From NCBI GenBank assembly GCA_900772745.1, contig CAAGRV010000161.1, forward strand, positions 1-10,885: DNA of 10,885 nt, given 5' to 3'. A program made the translations under genes and the position numbers. The notes beneath the pieces were generated by a model, which was not told where the DNA came from, ran no database searches, and worked only from the letters and a program-made list of their open reading frames with translations. Below, in pieces: positions 1 to 6,455 of the stretch (its first letter is position 1; every line of letters begins with the position of its first letter). The stretch is from Clostridia bacterium (GTDB lineage: Bacteria > Bacillota > Clostridia > Christensenellales > UBA3700).

Positions 1-14
1 ACAACTAGCCACTT

Positions 15-32
15 CCCCTTATCTAAGGGGCA
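15..32. repeat. Short palindromic repeat, copy 1
   Basis: CCCCTTA and TAAGGGG form a perfect 7-base inverted repeat around TC, followed by CA. The same core recurs 57-58 bases downstream. As RNA it would fold into a 6-bp stem with an ATCT loop. It lies outside any gene, just before the metal operon. It resembles the short CCCTTA/TAAGGG dispersed palindromes seen in gut Clostridia genomes (recalled resemblance, not searched). It could also be part of a bidirectional terminator for a gene left of the window. Confidence 0.6.
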
Positions 33-43
33 GTCTTTTATAA

Positions 44-58
44 TGATAAATATTATCA
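44..58. promoter_or_regulatory. Fur-family box-like palindrome
   Basis: TGATAA and TTATCA form an inverted repeat around ATA. Against the Bacillus Fur 7-1-7 consensus TGATAATNATTATCA it differs at one of 14 specified positions. A TATAAT sequence (39-44) overlaps its left edge, so a binding protein could block a promoter there, although no good -35 lies 17 bases upstream. It sits about 70 bases before the main promoter of the metal operon and might instead serve a divergent gene left of the window. AT-rich DNA yields such palindromes by chance, so the call is tentative. Confidence 0.35.
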
Positions 59-72
59 GTGAATACAGCGCT

Positions 73-89
73 CCCTTATCTAAGGGGCA
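73..89. repeat. Short palindromic repeat, copy 2
   Basis: This is the second copy of the CCCTTATCTAAGGGGCA core, identical to copy 1 over 17 bases. The GGGG at 84-87 can alternatively pair with CCCC at 93-96 across a CAATT loop, so this copy has two competing small hairpins. The two copies bracket the Fur-like box. Confidence 0.6.
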
Positions 90-127
90 ATTCCCCAAAA
101 AATTTACATATTCTTTTAATTTGGTGG

Positions 128-156
128 TTGACAAACGGCTGTGTGGGGAATATAAT
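128..156 (+). promoter_or_regulatory. Consensus sigma-A promoter of the metal operon
   Basis: TTGACA (128-133) and TATAAT (151-156) are exact -35 and -10 consensus hexamers separated by exactly 17 bases. Transcription should start near 162-164, giving an untranslated leader of about 72 bases before the sensor gene. A promoter this strong needs repression, which fits the palindromic operator immediately downstream. Confidence 0.9.
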
Positions 157-163
157 AAGTATA

Positions 164-187
164 ATAGTTGAACGATTGTTCAACTAT
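164..187. promoter_or_regulatory. ArsR/SmtB-type operator
   Basis: ATAGTTGAAC (164-173) and GTTCAACTAT (178-187) are exact reverse complements around GATT. Further matching bases extend the symmetry toward 160-191 with one mismatch. TTGAA/TTCAA half-sites in an AT-rich inverted repeat fit the operator pattern known for SmtB, CadC and CzrA repressors. It begins at the predicted transcription start, so a bound dimer should block initiation. The likely binder is the sensor encoded just downstream, making the operon self-regulated and metal-inducible. Confidence 0.85.
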
Positions 188-223
188 GATAATATAGTTT
201 GCGAATATAAAATTGCACAAGCC

Positions 224-231
224 AAAAGGAG
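224..231 (+). promoter_or_regulatory. Ribosome binding site that fixes the sensor start
   Basis: AAAAGGAG ends four bases before the ATG at 236. The open frame runs upstream to an ATG at 59, but that start has no ribosome site and lies before the promoter, so 236 is the start used. Confidence 0.85.
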
Positions 232-235
232 AAAT

Positions 236-610
236 ATGGAAAAAATCAACCCAAATGCACAAGATATAGAATTTTGCACTTGCAATCACAAGCACAAAGA
301 AGTCATATCCCGTGCCAAGTCGCACATGGTGAGCGATGACGACATTTACGAGATGAGCGAGCTTTTCAAGGTGTTTGGCGACAGTACAAGGGTAAGAATT
401 TTGGCAGGCTTGTTCCAAGAAGAGTTGTGTGTATGCGACATTGCCGACTTGCTCCACATGACCAAGTCCGCCATATCACACCAACTAAGAATTTTGAGAA
501 CGTCAAGGCTTGTCAAAGCACGCAAAGAGGGCAAAGAAGTATTTTATTCCCTTGCCGACGATCACGTTAAAGAAATTTTTGAAATGATGCTAGAACATAT
601 TCACGAATAA
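236..610 (+). CDS. cadC: ArsR/SmtB-family metal-sensing repressor (CadC-like)
   Basis: This 124-residue winged-helix repressor probably binds the palindromic operator at 164-187 and lets go when it binds Zn, Cd or Pb. The DNA-recognition helix-turn-helix is around residues 66-90, containing DLLHMTKSAISHQLR. Two metal sites are visible. One is the CadC-type alpha-3N site: C65 and C67 in ELCVCD plus N-terminal C14 and C16 in CTCNHKH. The other is the SmtB/CzrA-type alpha-5 site: D108, H110, H121 and E124, with the exact D-x-H-x10-H-x2-E spacing. The length fits the family. The next gene follows after 10 bases and an AAGGAGG ribosome site, so it heads the operon with the HMA protein and ATPase. 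The family is certain; the name cadC rests on the CadA neighbour and the Cys site, and the protein could respond mainly to zinc. Confidence 0.92.
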   Translation: MEKINPNAQDIEFCTCNHKHKEVISRAKSHMVSDDDIYEMSELFKVFGDSTRVRILAGLFQEELCVCDIADLLHMTKSAISHQLRILRTSRLVKARKEGKEVFYSLADDHVKEIFEMMLEHIHE

Positions 611-620
611 GGAGGTAGGT

Positions 621-836
621 ATGAAAAAGACATTTAGAATACAAAATTTGTGTTGTGGACATTGCGCAAGCAAAATCGAATCCAAAATCAAAACTTTGGA
701 CAATGTGAGCGATTGTAGACTCAACTTCATGACAATGAGACTCAGTATTGATATTGTCGATGGTCACGAAGATGAAGTAATCGCCCAAGCTAAACAAGTG
801 GCAACTCGCATAGAGCCAAATATAAAATTGATATAA
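621..836 (+). CDS. Stand-alone heavy-metal-associated (HMA) domain protein
   Basis: This 71-residue protein is a single ferredoxin-fold HMA domain. The metal-binding loop is NLCCGHCA, with the CxxC pair at C12 and C15 and an extra Cys at C11. The remainder follows the pattern of the N-terminal domain of CadA-type ATPases: a KIE helix after the loop, LNFMT in the middle strand, and an EP near the C terminus. It has no signal peptide, so it acts in the cytoplasm. A strong AAGGAGG (609-615) lies five bases before the ATG. It ends one base before the ATPase gene, whose product lacks this domain. I infer that it hands metal to the ATPase or senses metal for it. A general metallochaperone role is possible, but copper-specific CopZ is less likely given the Zn/Cd context. 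Confidence 0.88.
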   Translation: MKKTFRIQNLCCGHCASKIESKIKTLDNVSDCRLNFMTMRLSIDIVDGHEDEVIAQAKQVATRIEPNIKLI

Positions 837-837
837 T

Positions 838-2697
838 ATGAAAGAAAAATATAACATTGCAAGAATAATAATCAGCGTAGTAGCACTTGCCACAATGATG
901 ATAACCGAACAATTCGTCGACATTGCGTTGTGGATAAGGGCGGTATATTATGCGCTCGTCTACATTTTGATAGGTGGCGACATAGTATGGAGAGCCATCC
1001 AAGGCATATTCCACGGACAATGGCTTGATGAAAACTTTTTGATGACAATCGCCACAATAGGTGCTTTTGCAATCGGTCAGTTTGCCGAGGGCGTAGGCGT
1101 TATGATTTTTTACCAAGTGGGCGAATTTTTCCAACAAAAAGCATTGAACAAAGCTCGTGGGTCTATCTCGTCATTGCTCGAACTCCAAACTTATTCCGCT
1201 CACCGCTTGACAGCCAACGGCGTGGAAGATATTGACAGCGAAGAAATTGGTTTGGGCGATATTTTGGTGGTCAAAACAGGCGAGAGAGTGCCAGTTGATG
1301 GCGTTTTGCTAGACGAGTTCGCAAGCCTTGATACCAAGGCGCTCACTGGCGAGAGTATGCCAAGCGAGATAGAAAAAGGCGGCGAAGTTTTGTCGGGTGC
1401 AATCAACTTGTCCAAGGCTTTCGAGATGAAAGCCACCAAGCAATTCCAGGACAGCACGGTGTCCAAAATTCTTGATCTCATCGAAAACGCCACAGATAAC
1501 AAGTCCAAATCCGAAAAATTTATTACTCGTTTTGCCCATTATTATACCCCAATAGTCGTAGCATTGGCATTGGTTATTTGCATTTTGCCACCGCTATTCG
1601 ACGGCTTGTGGAAACAATGGGTGTTCAGAGGACTGACGTTTTTGACTATCTCTTGTCCATGCGCATTGGTCATCAGCGTACCGCTGTCATATTTTGCGGG
1701 CATTGGCGCCAGCTCCAAGCGAGGTGTGTTGGTCAAAGGTAGCAACGTGCTCGAAAATCTCGACAATATCGACACGATTGTGTGCGACAAAACAGGCACG
1801 CTGACTACGGGCAAATTCCAAGTGGTGGACGTGACGCCTAGCGAAAATAGAGAAGAGATTTTGTCCATTGCAGGTCAAGTCGAGCTTATGTCAACCCACT
1901 CCATAGCCCAAGCAATCACAGATTATTGCGACATCAAGACTTGTTCTTACCAAGTGCAAGAATTGGCGGGACTAGGACTTGTGGGACGCAAAGACGACGA
2001 AGAAGTTATAGTTGGCAAACGCAAATTTTTGCAAGACAGACAAGTCCAAAACTTGCCAAATATAGAGCAAAAAGGCGAAATTATGGTAGCCAAATGCGGA
2101 CAATATTTGGGCTCAATTTTGCTCCAAGATACAATCAAATTCAATGCAAAAGCGTTCGTTGACGATATGCACGCGCAAGGCAAAAAAGTCATTATGCTCA
2201 CTGGCGACAATGACGAAACAGCCAAGAGTGTGGCGCAAACTTTGGGCATAGATGAGTGCTGGAGTTCGCTTTTGCCACAAGACAAAGTGACCAAACTTGC
2301 TGAGATTATGCAAACGCATAAGGTAGCTTACGTGGGAGATGGAATCAACGACGCTCCGTCGCTCATCAACGCCAACGTTGGCATTGCAATGGGCGGAGTA
2401 GGCAGTGACAGCGCTATCGAATGTAGCGATATTGTGCTCACCCACGACAACTTGATGAGCATAGTCGACGGACAAAAAATATCCCGCAAAGTAACAAAAA
2501 TTGTAAAACAAAACATTGTTTTTGCACTTACAATCAAGTTTTTGGCGCTCATTTTGTCGGTATTCGGCATAGTCAATATGTGGATAGCCGTGCTAAGCGA
2601 CGTGGGCGTTGCAATGCTGGCAATTCTCAATGCTATGAGAGCGGGCAGAATAGGCGATAAGACCTCCCAAGAGCCAAAGCAAGAAAAGGTAGCATAA
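838..2697 (+). CDS. cadA: P1B-type Zn/Cd/Pb-exporting ATPase, lacking an N-terminal HMA domain
   Basis: This 619-residue membrane ATPase exports soft divalent metals using ATP. Paired membrane segments fall around residues 9-55 and 64-98. The actuator domain carries TGES (170-173). The metal site SCPCALV has Cys273 and Cys275 in the sixth membrane helix. The phosphorylated aspartate is D317 in DKTGT, the hinge motifs are TGDN (455-458) and GDGINDAP (500-507), and two membrane helices lie at about 553-600. CPC together with D588 in SDVG near the C terminus marks the Zn/Cd/Pb subgroup (P1B-2). The nucleotide-domain HP motif reads STHSIA: H354 is kept but the proline is serine. The usual N-terminal HMA domain is absent and encoded separately just upstream. 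No Shine-Dalgarno precedes the ATG and the HMA stop is one base away, so translation is probably coupled. Selectivity among Zn, Cd and Pb cannot be read from sequence. Confidence 0.95.
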   Translation: MKEKYNIARIIISVVALATMMITEQFVDIALWIRAVYYALVYILIGGDIVWRAIQGIFHGQWLDENFLMTIATIGAFAIGQFAEGVGVMIFYQVGEFFQQKALNKARGSISSLLELQTYSAHRLTANGVEDIDSEEIGLGDILVVKTGERVPVDGVLLDEFASLDTKALTGESMPSEIEKGGEVLSGAINLSKAFEMKATKQFQDSTVSKILDLIENATDNKSKSEKFITRFAHYYTPIVVALALVICILPPLFDGLWKQWVFRGLTFLTISCPCALVISVPLSYFAGIGASSKRGVLVKGSNVLENLDNIDTIVCDKTGTLTTGKFQVVDVTPSENREEILSIAGQVELMSTHSIAQAITDYCDIKTCSYQVQELAGLGLVGRKDDEEVIVGKRKFLQDRQVQNLPNIEQKGEIMVAKCGQYLGSILLQDTIKFNAKAFVDDMHAQGKKVIMLTGDNDETAKSVAQTLGIDECWSSLLPQDKVTKLAEIMQTHKVAYVGDGINDAPSLINANVGIAMGGVGSDSAIECSDIVLTHDNLMSIVDGQKISRKVTKIVKQNIVFALTIKFLALILSVFGIVNMWIAVLSDVGVAMLAILNAMRAGRIGDKTSQEPKQEKVA

Positions 2698-2866
2698 ACA
2701 ACAAAAACTAGAAAAATGAAAATAAATTGCACTAACAAAAAATGTAACAAAAACAAGCAAACTAAATAGCAAAAAGCAAAACAACAAAATTTGCAAGCGG
2801 AAAACAATCTACGCAAGTAAAAATCATCATAAAAACATACAAAATAATAACAAAAATCAACTTTTG
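2698..2866. other. A-rich spacer, no gene seen
   Basis: This stretch separates the metal operon from its terminator. By hand count, 2701-2860 is roughly 60% A and 15% T on the + strand, with recurring GCAA and ACAAA runs. Only a 17-codon frame (2716-2769) without a ribosome site is present. The real transcript 3' tail would be unstructured and A-rich. Confidence 0.6.
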
Positions 2867-2899
2867 GGCAAGGACAAAACAGTCCTTGCCAAACTTTTT
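2867..2899 (+). terminator. Intrinsic terminator of the metal operon
   Basis: GGCAAGGAC (2867-2875) and GTCCTTGCC (2882-2890) form a perfect 9-bp stem with a six-base AAAACA loop, followed by AAAC and five T. The T-run is offset by four bases, so termination may be less than complete. It lies about 170 bases after the ATPase stop and just before the next promoter. Confidence 0.75.
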
Positions 2900-2909
2900 G
2901 AAAAAATCT

Positions 2910-2938
2910 TTGATTTATTGACGAAAGTATGCTAGAAT
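2910..2938 (+). promoter_or_regulatory. Predicted sigma-A promoter of putP
   Basis: TTGATT (2910-2915) and TAGAAT (2933-2938) are spaced by 17 bases, and TGC directly before the -10 gives an extended -10 element. Transcription would start near 2945, about 37 bases before the putP ATG. A TTGACG at 2918-2923 looks like a better -35, but no -10 lies at the right distance. Confidence 0.6.
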
Positions 2939-2981
2939 ATACGCATATTGTATTTTTTTTAGAAATTATGGAGTTATAAGT

Positions 2982-4553
2982 ATGGAAAAATTGTTTATAG
3001 GCATTGTTTTTGCTTTGTATATGGCACTTATGATTGGCATAGGTGTATATTTTGCCAAAAAACAAAAAAATGACAAGGACGCATATTTGCTTGCGGGCAG
3101 ACAACTCAATCCGTGGGTTGCATCTATGTCGGCTCAAGCATCTGATATGAGCGGTTGGCTTTTGACAGGCTTGCCTGGACTTGCTTGTTCGATTGCACTT
3201 GGCATGGTAGGCAAGGCGCAAGAGGCTATTTGGACGGCAATCGGCTTGCTCGTCGGCACAATTCTCAACTGGATTTTTGTCGGCAAAAGACTTAGAGTTT
3301 ATACCCAAGTTGCTGGCGATGCCCAAACTCTTCCAGAGTATTTTCAAAATCGTTTCCAAGACAAAAAAGGCGTGCTTAGATGTATTTCATCTATCATTTT
3401 CTTGATTTTCTTTACCGTTTATACAGCGTCAATGTTCAGTGCGGGTGCAAAACTTTTCAACACCGTATTCGGACTTGACTACAAGATTGCACTTGTTGTA
3501 GGTGCTGTCATCATCGTGTGTTATGTATTTTTGGGCGGATTTTTGGCGGTATCATACACCGACCTTATCCAAGGTTTGCTTATGTTCTTTACACTTGTCA
3601 TCATTCCATTCGTTTTGTGGGGCAAGATGGACGCAGGCGAGCTTGATTTGTCCAAAAAGCTTTTCGGCGAGATTGTCCACATTTTCCCTAACGGCAAGAA
3701 CGACGTCAGCCCAATGCTCATCATTTCTTCACTAGGTTGGGGACTTGGATATTGTGGTATGCCACATATTTTGGTTAGATTTATGGCAACCAAAGACAAA
3801 AAAGTTTTCAAGCCAGCCACAGTTATTGCCAGTGTTTGGTGTGTGCTTACCTTGGCTGCCGCCGTCGTAATTGGTATTTTGGGCAGTGTGTACATTTCGG
3901 GGCTTACTGACACTGAGAACGTATTTATCGCAGTCGTTCAAAAGCTCTTCCCACCAATCATTGCAGGCGTTATGCTGTCGGCAGTTTTGGCGGCAATTAT
4001 GTCCACCGCGGACAGCCAACTTTTGGTTGCGTCTACCGCTTTTGCCAACGATTTTTATCGTGTTGCAATCCGCAAAAACGCATCCAACAAAGAAACAATT
4101 CTTGTCAACAAAATCACCATTGTGGTCGTATCTATTGTGGCAATTTTGATTGCTCTTGACCCAAACAGCTCTGTATTTACACTTGTATCTTATGCATGGG
4201 CAGGCTTTGGCGCAAGCTTTGGACCAGTAGTTTTGTTCAGCTTGTACAGCAGAAAATTGACGCTCAAAGGTGCAGTTGCTTCCATCACTTCAGGTGCGGT
4301 GGTGACAATTATTTTGTTCGTCTTGAAGTCAGTGGGCGTCATTACTTCAGGATTTTGGATGATTTATGAGATTATTCCAGGATTTGTGGTAGCCAGCGCA
4401 ATGCTATGGATTGTGTCACTCATCGACAAAAAGGGTAGCGTCAATCTCAATGAAATGCATGACAAAATGCTTGCAGAACTACATTCTAAGGACGATCAAA
4501 TCGAGCTTATAGGCAATGAACCAACCGAGCCAGCTACAGAGGTAGCGGAATAA
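2982..4553 (+). CDS. putP: Sodium/proline symporter, PutP family
   Basis: This 523-residue integral membrane protein of the sodium:solute symporter family imports proline with Na+. The second helix carries the PutP signature SAQASDMSGWLLTGLPG, with D55, S57 and G58 at the same numbers as the Na+-site residues of E. coli PutP. A second Na+-site pair, S341 and T342 in AAIMSTADSQLL, matches S340 and T341. About 13 hydrophobic segments span residues 5 to 480. The C-terminal tail after 482 is charged and cytoplasmic. GGAG (2970-2973) lies eight bases before the ATG. It has its own promoter and terminator and appears to be a single-gene unit. No proline-degradation genes are nearby, so it could serve nutrition or osmoprotection. 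The substrate is assigned from the signature; other solutes remain possible. Confidence 0.93.
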   Translation: MEKLFIGIVFALYMALMIGIGVYFAKKQKNDKDAYLLAGRQLNPWVASMSAQASDMSGWLLTGLPGLACSIALGMVGKAQEAIWTAIGLLVGTILNWIFVGKRLRVYTQVAGDAQTLPEYFQNRFQDKKGVLRCISSIIFLIFFTVYTASMFSAGAKLFNTVFGLDYKIALVVGAVIIVCYVFLGGFLAVSYTDLIQGLLMFFTLVIIPFVLWGKMDAGELDLSKKLFGEIVHIFPNGKNDVSPMLIISSLGWGLGYCGMPHILVRFMATKDKKVFKPATVIASVWCVLTLAAAVVIGILGSVYISGLTDTENVFIAVVQKLFPPIIAGVMLSAVLAAIMSTADSQLLVASTAFANDFYRVAIRKNASNKETILVNKITIVVVSIVAILIALDPNSSVFTLVSYAWAGFGASFGPVVLFSLYSRKLTLKGAVASITSGAVVTIILFVLKSVGVITSGFWMIYEIIPGFVVASAMLWIVSLIDKKGSVNLNEMHDKMLAELHSKDDQIELIGNEPTEPATEVAE

Positions 4554-4581
4554 TCGGCAAAGTCAAACAACCCAACCAACT

Positions 4582-4607
4582 AAGCTCCTAGTCATAGGAG
4601 CTTTTTT
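4582..4607 (+). terminator. Intrinsic terminator of putP
   Basis: AAGCTCCTA (4582-4590) and TAGGAGCTT (4595-4603) form a perfect 9-bp stem with a GTCA loop, running directly into TTTT. It starts 28 bases after the putP stop. This is the best intrinsic terminator in the window and isolates the ilv operon from upstream transcription. Confidence 0.92.
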
Positions 4608-4642
4608 AATCTAGTAGGGCAAGTGCAATCCAAGTAGAAATG

Positions 4643-4702
4643 TTGTGTAAAGCCAGCAACAAAAATCATTTTTTTGGCGAAATTTTGCTATATTTTACAC
4701 AA
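4643..4702. promoter_or_regulatory. Widely spaced inverted repeat upstream of the ilv promoter
   Basis: TTGTGTAAA (4643-4651) is the exact reverse complement of TTTACACAA (4694-4702). The arms are 42 bases apart, with centres about 51 bases, nearly five helical turns, apart. Inside lie GCCA/TGGC and an AAAAAT-C-ATTTTT palindrome. All of it is upstream of the predicted transcription start, so it would act as DNA, perhaps as paired operator half-sites. No known regulator is assigned. Confidence 0.35.
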
Positions 4703-4716
4703 ATTTTCATAACATA
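4702..4716. promoter_or_regulatory. CodY-box-like sequence next to the ilv -35
   Basis: AATTTTCATAACATA matches the CodY consensus AATTTTCWGAAAATT at 12 of 15 positions and lies directly before the -35. CodY is the branched-chain-amino-acid-sensing repressor of ilv genes in many Firmicutes, so the site makes sense here. Three mismatches are common by chance in AT-rich DNA, and whether this genome encodes CodY is not visible. Confidence 0.35.
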
Positions 4717-4717
4717 C

Positions 4718-4746
4718 TTGACATTTGGACATATTAAAAGTAATAT
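4718..4746 (+). promoter_or_regulatory. Sigma-A promoter of the ilv operon
   Basis: TTGACA (4718-4723), a 17-base spacer and TAATAT (4741-4746) give a strong promoter. Transcription should start near 4753, leaving about 22 bases before ilvB, just enough for the AAGGAG ribosome site (4764-4769). This excludes a T-box or leader-peptide attenuator unless another start exists upstream. Confidence 0.8.
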
Positions 4747-4774
4747 ATAAAATAAGTAAATTCAAGGAGTTTAT

Positions 4775-6433
4775 ATGAAAATCAACGGTTCACAACTTAT
4801 TGTTGAGGCTCTTGTTGAGCAAGGTGTAGACACCATTTTCGGTTATCCAGGTGGTTCTGTCCTCAATATTTATGATGCCTTATATCTCAACCAAGACCGT
4901 ATCACACATATCATCACAGCACACGAACAAGGTGCTGCGCATGCCGCTGACGGATATGCAAGAGCTACCGGCAAGGTAGGAGTTTGCCTAGCGACTTCAG
5001 GTCCAGGAGCTACCAATCTTGTCACTGGTATAGCAACCGCATATATGGACAGTGTTCCTATGGTTGCTTTGACGGGCAATGTAGGTCAAAGTTTGATTGG
5101 TTTGGACTCTTTCCAAGAAGTTTATATTGCGGGTATAGTTATGCCAATCACCAAGCATAGCTTTGTCGTCCGTGATGTCAACGATTTGCACGAAACAATA
5201 AGAGAGGCTTTCCGCATAGCTCAAAGCGGTCGCCCAGGTCCAGTACTTGTGGACATTCCAAAGGATATTACCGCCGCAATGGTAGAGTACACTCCAATGG
5301 GCAAAGTTGAACCAAGTCCTAATCCAACTCCATCTAAGGACGCTATTGCCAAGGCAGTTGAGCTCATCAACAATGCCGAGCGCCCAGCAGTTTTGTTTGG
5401 AGGCGGTGTCCAAACTAGCGGAGCAGAAAAGGAACTTCTAGAATTTTTGAACAAAGCTGACATTCCAGCTTGCCATACACTTATGGCGGCAGGTGTGCTA
5501 GGATATGGCGAAAGACTAAATCTTGGTCTTATCGGTATGCACGGCTCAATGTCTGCCGGCAAAACTATTGCCAATGCTGACGTAGTTGTGGCAATCGGCA
5601 CTCGTTTTAGTGACAGAGTTGCTACCGACAAAGAACATTTTGCTACTCGTGCAAAGATTGTACACATTGATATTGACGCAGCCGAAATCAACAAGAACGT
5701 AGCTTGTGATTGTGCAGTTATCGGCGATGTCAAAGAGACACTTCAAGCTATGCTACCATCTATCAAGTCAGCCGTTCACAACGATTGGCTTGCGGTGATT
5801 GACGACTGGAAAAAGTACGATTACAAGCCAACCGACATCGAAGGAGTACTTCGTCCACACCAAGTTGTGGCATCTGTGAGCGAGGCTATTGGCGAAGATG
5901 GCATCATTGTGACCGACGTAGGTCAACACCAAATGTGGGCTGCCCAATACGGCAAGCGAGTAAAACCTCGTTCATTCTTGACCAGTGGCGGTCTTGGTAC
6001 AATGGGTTATGGCTATGGCGCATCAATCGGCGCTCAATACGCATTCCCAAATCGTAAAGTTGCGCTATGCACAGGCGACGGCTGTTTCCACATGAATCTC
6101 AACGAGCTTTGCACCAGCGTAAAATACAACTTGCCAATCGTAACTGTCGTATTCAACAACCAAGTTTTGGGTATGGTAAGACAATGGCAAACTCAATTCT
6201 ATCAAAGAAGATATTCTTCAACTACTTTGGAGAGAGCTACTGACTATATCAAGCTTGCAGAGGCTTTTGGAGCTTTGGGATTTAGAGCTACCACCAAAGA
6301 AGAGCTAGACAAGGCACTCGAAGAGGCATTTGCTTCAGGCAGACCTTGCGTAATTGATGCAGTCATTGACAGAGATGAAAAAGTTTTGCCAATGATACCT
6401 GCAGGAAAAACTATCGACGAAATTATTATGTAA
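4775..6433 (+). CDS. ilvB: Acetolactate synthase, large (catalytic) subunit
   Basis: This 552-residue cytoplasmic enzyme is thiamine-diphosphate-, Mg2+- and FAD-dependent. It condenses two pyruvates to acetolactate, or pyruvate with 2-oxobutyrate to acetohydroxybutyrate, the first common step to valine and isoleucine. The activating glutamate is E51 in AHEQGAAHAADGYARATG. FAD-domain residues include GTRFSDR (275-281). The ThDP motif runs from GDG (434-436) to NN (461-462), followed by LGMVRQWQ with the conserved tryptophan W471. These features favour the anabolic FAD-containing enzyme over catabolic AlsS. Length is normal. AAGGAG five bases before the ATG supports the start. It heads the ilvBCDA-ridA operon. 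No regulatory small subunit gene (ilvN/ilvH) follows, so that subunit is either encoded elsewhere or absent. Confidence 0.96.
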   Translation: MKINGSQLIVEALVEQGVDTIFGYPGGSVLNIYDALYLNQDRITHIITAHEQGAAHAADGYARATGKVGVCLATSGPGATNLVTGIATAYMDSVPMVALTGNVGQSLIGLDSFQEVYIAGIVMPITKHSFVVRDVNDLHETIREAFRIAQSGRPGPVLVDIPKDITAAMVEYTPMGKVEPSPNPTPSKDAIAKAVELINNAERPAVLFGGGVQTSGAEKELLEFLNKADIPACHTLMAAGVLGYGERLNLGLIGMHGSMSAGKTIANADVVVAIGTRFSDRVATDKEHFATRAKIVHIDIDAAEINKNVACDCAVIGDVKETLQAMLPSIKSAVHNDWLAVIDDWKKYDYKPTDIEGVLRPHQVVASVSEAIGEDGIIVTDVGQHQMWAAQYGKRVKPRSFLTSGGLGTMGYGYGASIGAQYAFPNRKVALCTGDGCFHMNLNELCTSVKYNLPIVTVVFNNQVLGMVRQWQTQFYQRRYSSTTLERATDYIKLAEAFGALGFRATTKEELDKALEEAFASGRPCVIDAVIDRDEKVLPMIPAGKTIDEIIM

Positions 6434-6455
6434 TCATATATTGGAGGAAACATAA

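Noticed and set aside
59..235. N-terminal extension of the metal sensor from an ATG at 59
   Set aside because: It would begin before the promoter and operator, has no ribosome site, and adds 59 residues unlike the ArsR family.
816..842. Programmed or erroneous frameshift fusing the HMA gene to the ATPase
   Set aside because: No slippery sequence is visible at the junction and the HMA domain ends naturally before its TAA, so two genes are the simpler reading.
2716..2769. 17-codon frame with two Cys (begins MKINCTNKKC) after cadA
   Set aside because: A metal-binding micropeptide was considered, but there is no ribosome site and the A-rich context makes Lys/Asn frames likely by chance.
2918..2923. 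TTGACG as the putP -35
   Set aside because: No acceptable -10 lies 16-18 bases downstream; TAGAAT is only nine bases away and fits TTGATT at 2910 instead.
2328..3359. 343-codon minus-strand open frame across cadA, the spacer and putP
   Set aside because: It overlaps two well-supported genes, a terminator and a promoter, and its translation has no recognisable domain.
4610..4774. T-box or leader-peptide attenuator before ilvB
   Set aside because: No T-box core sequence or run of branched-chain codons is seen, and the predicted transcript start leaves only about 22 bases.
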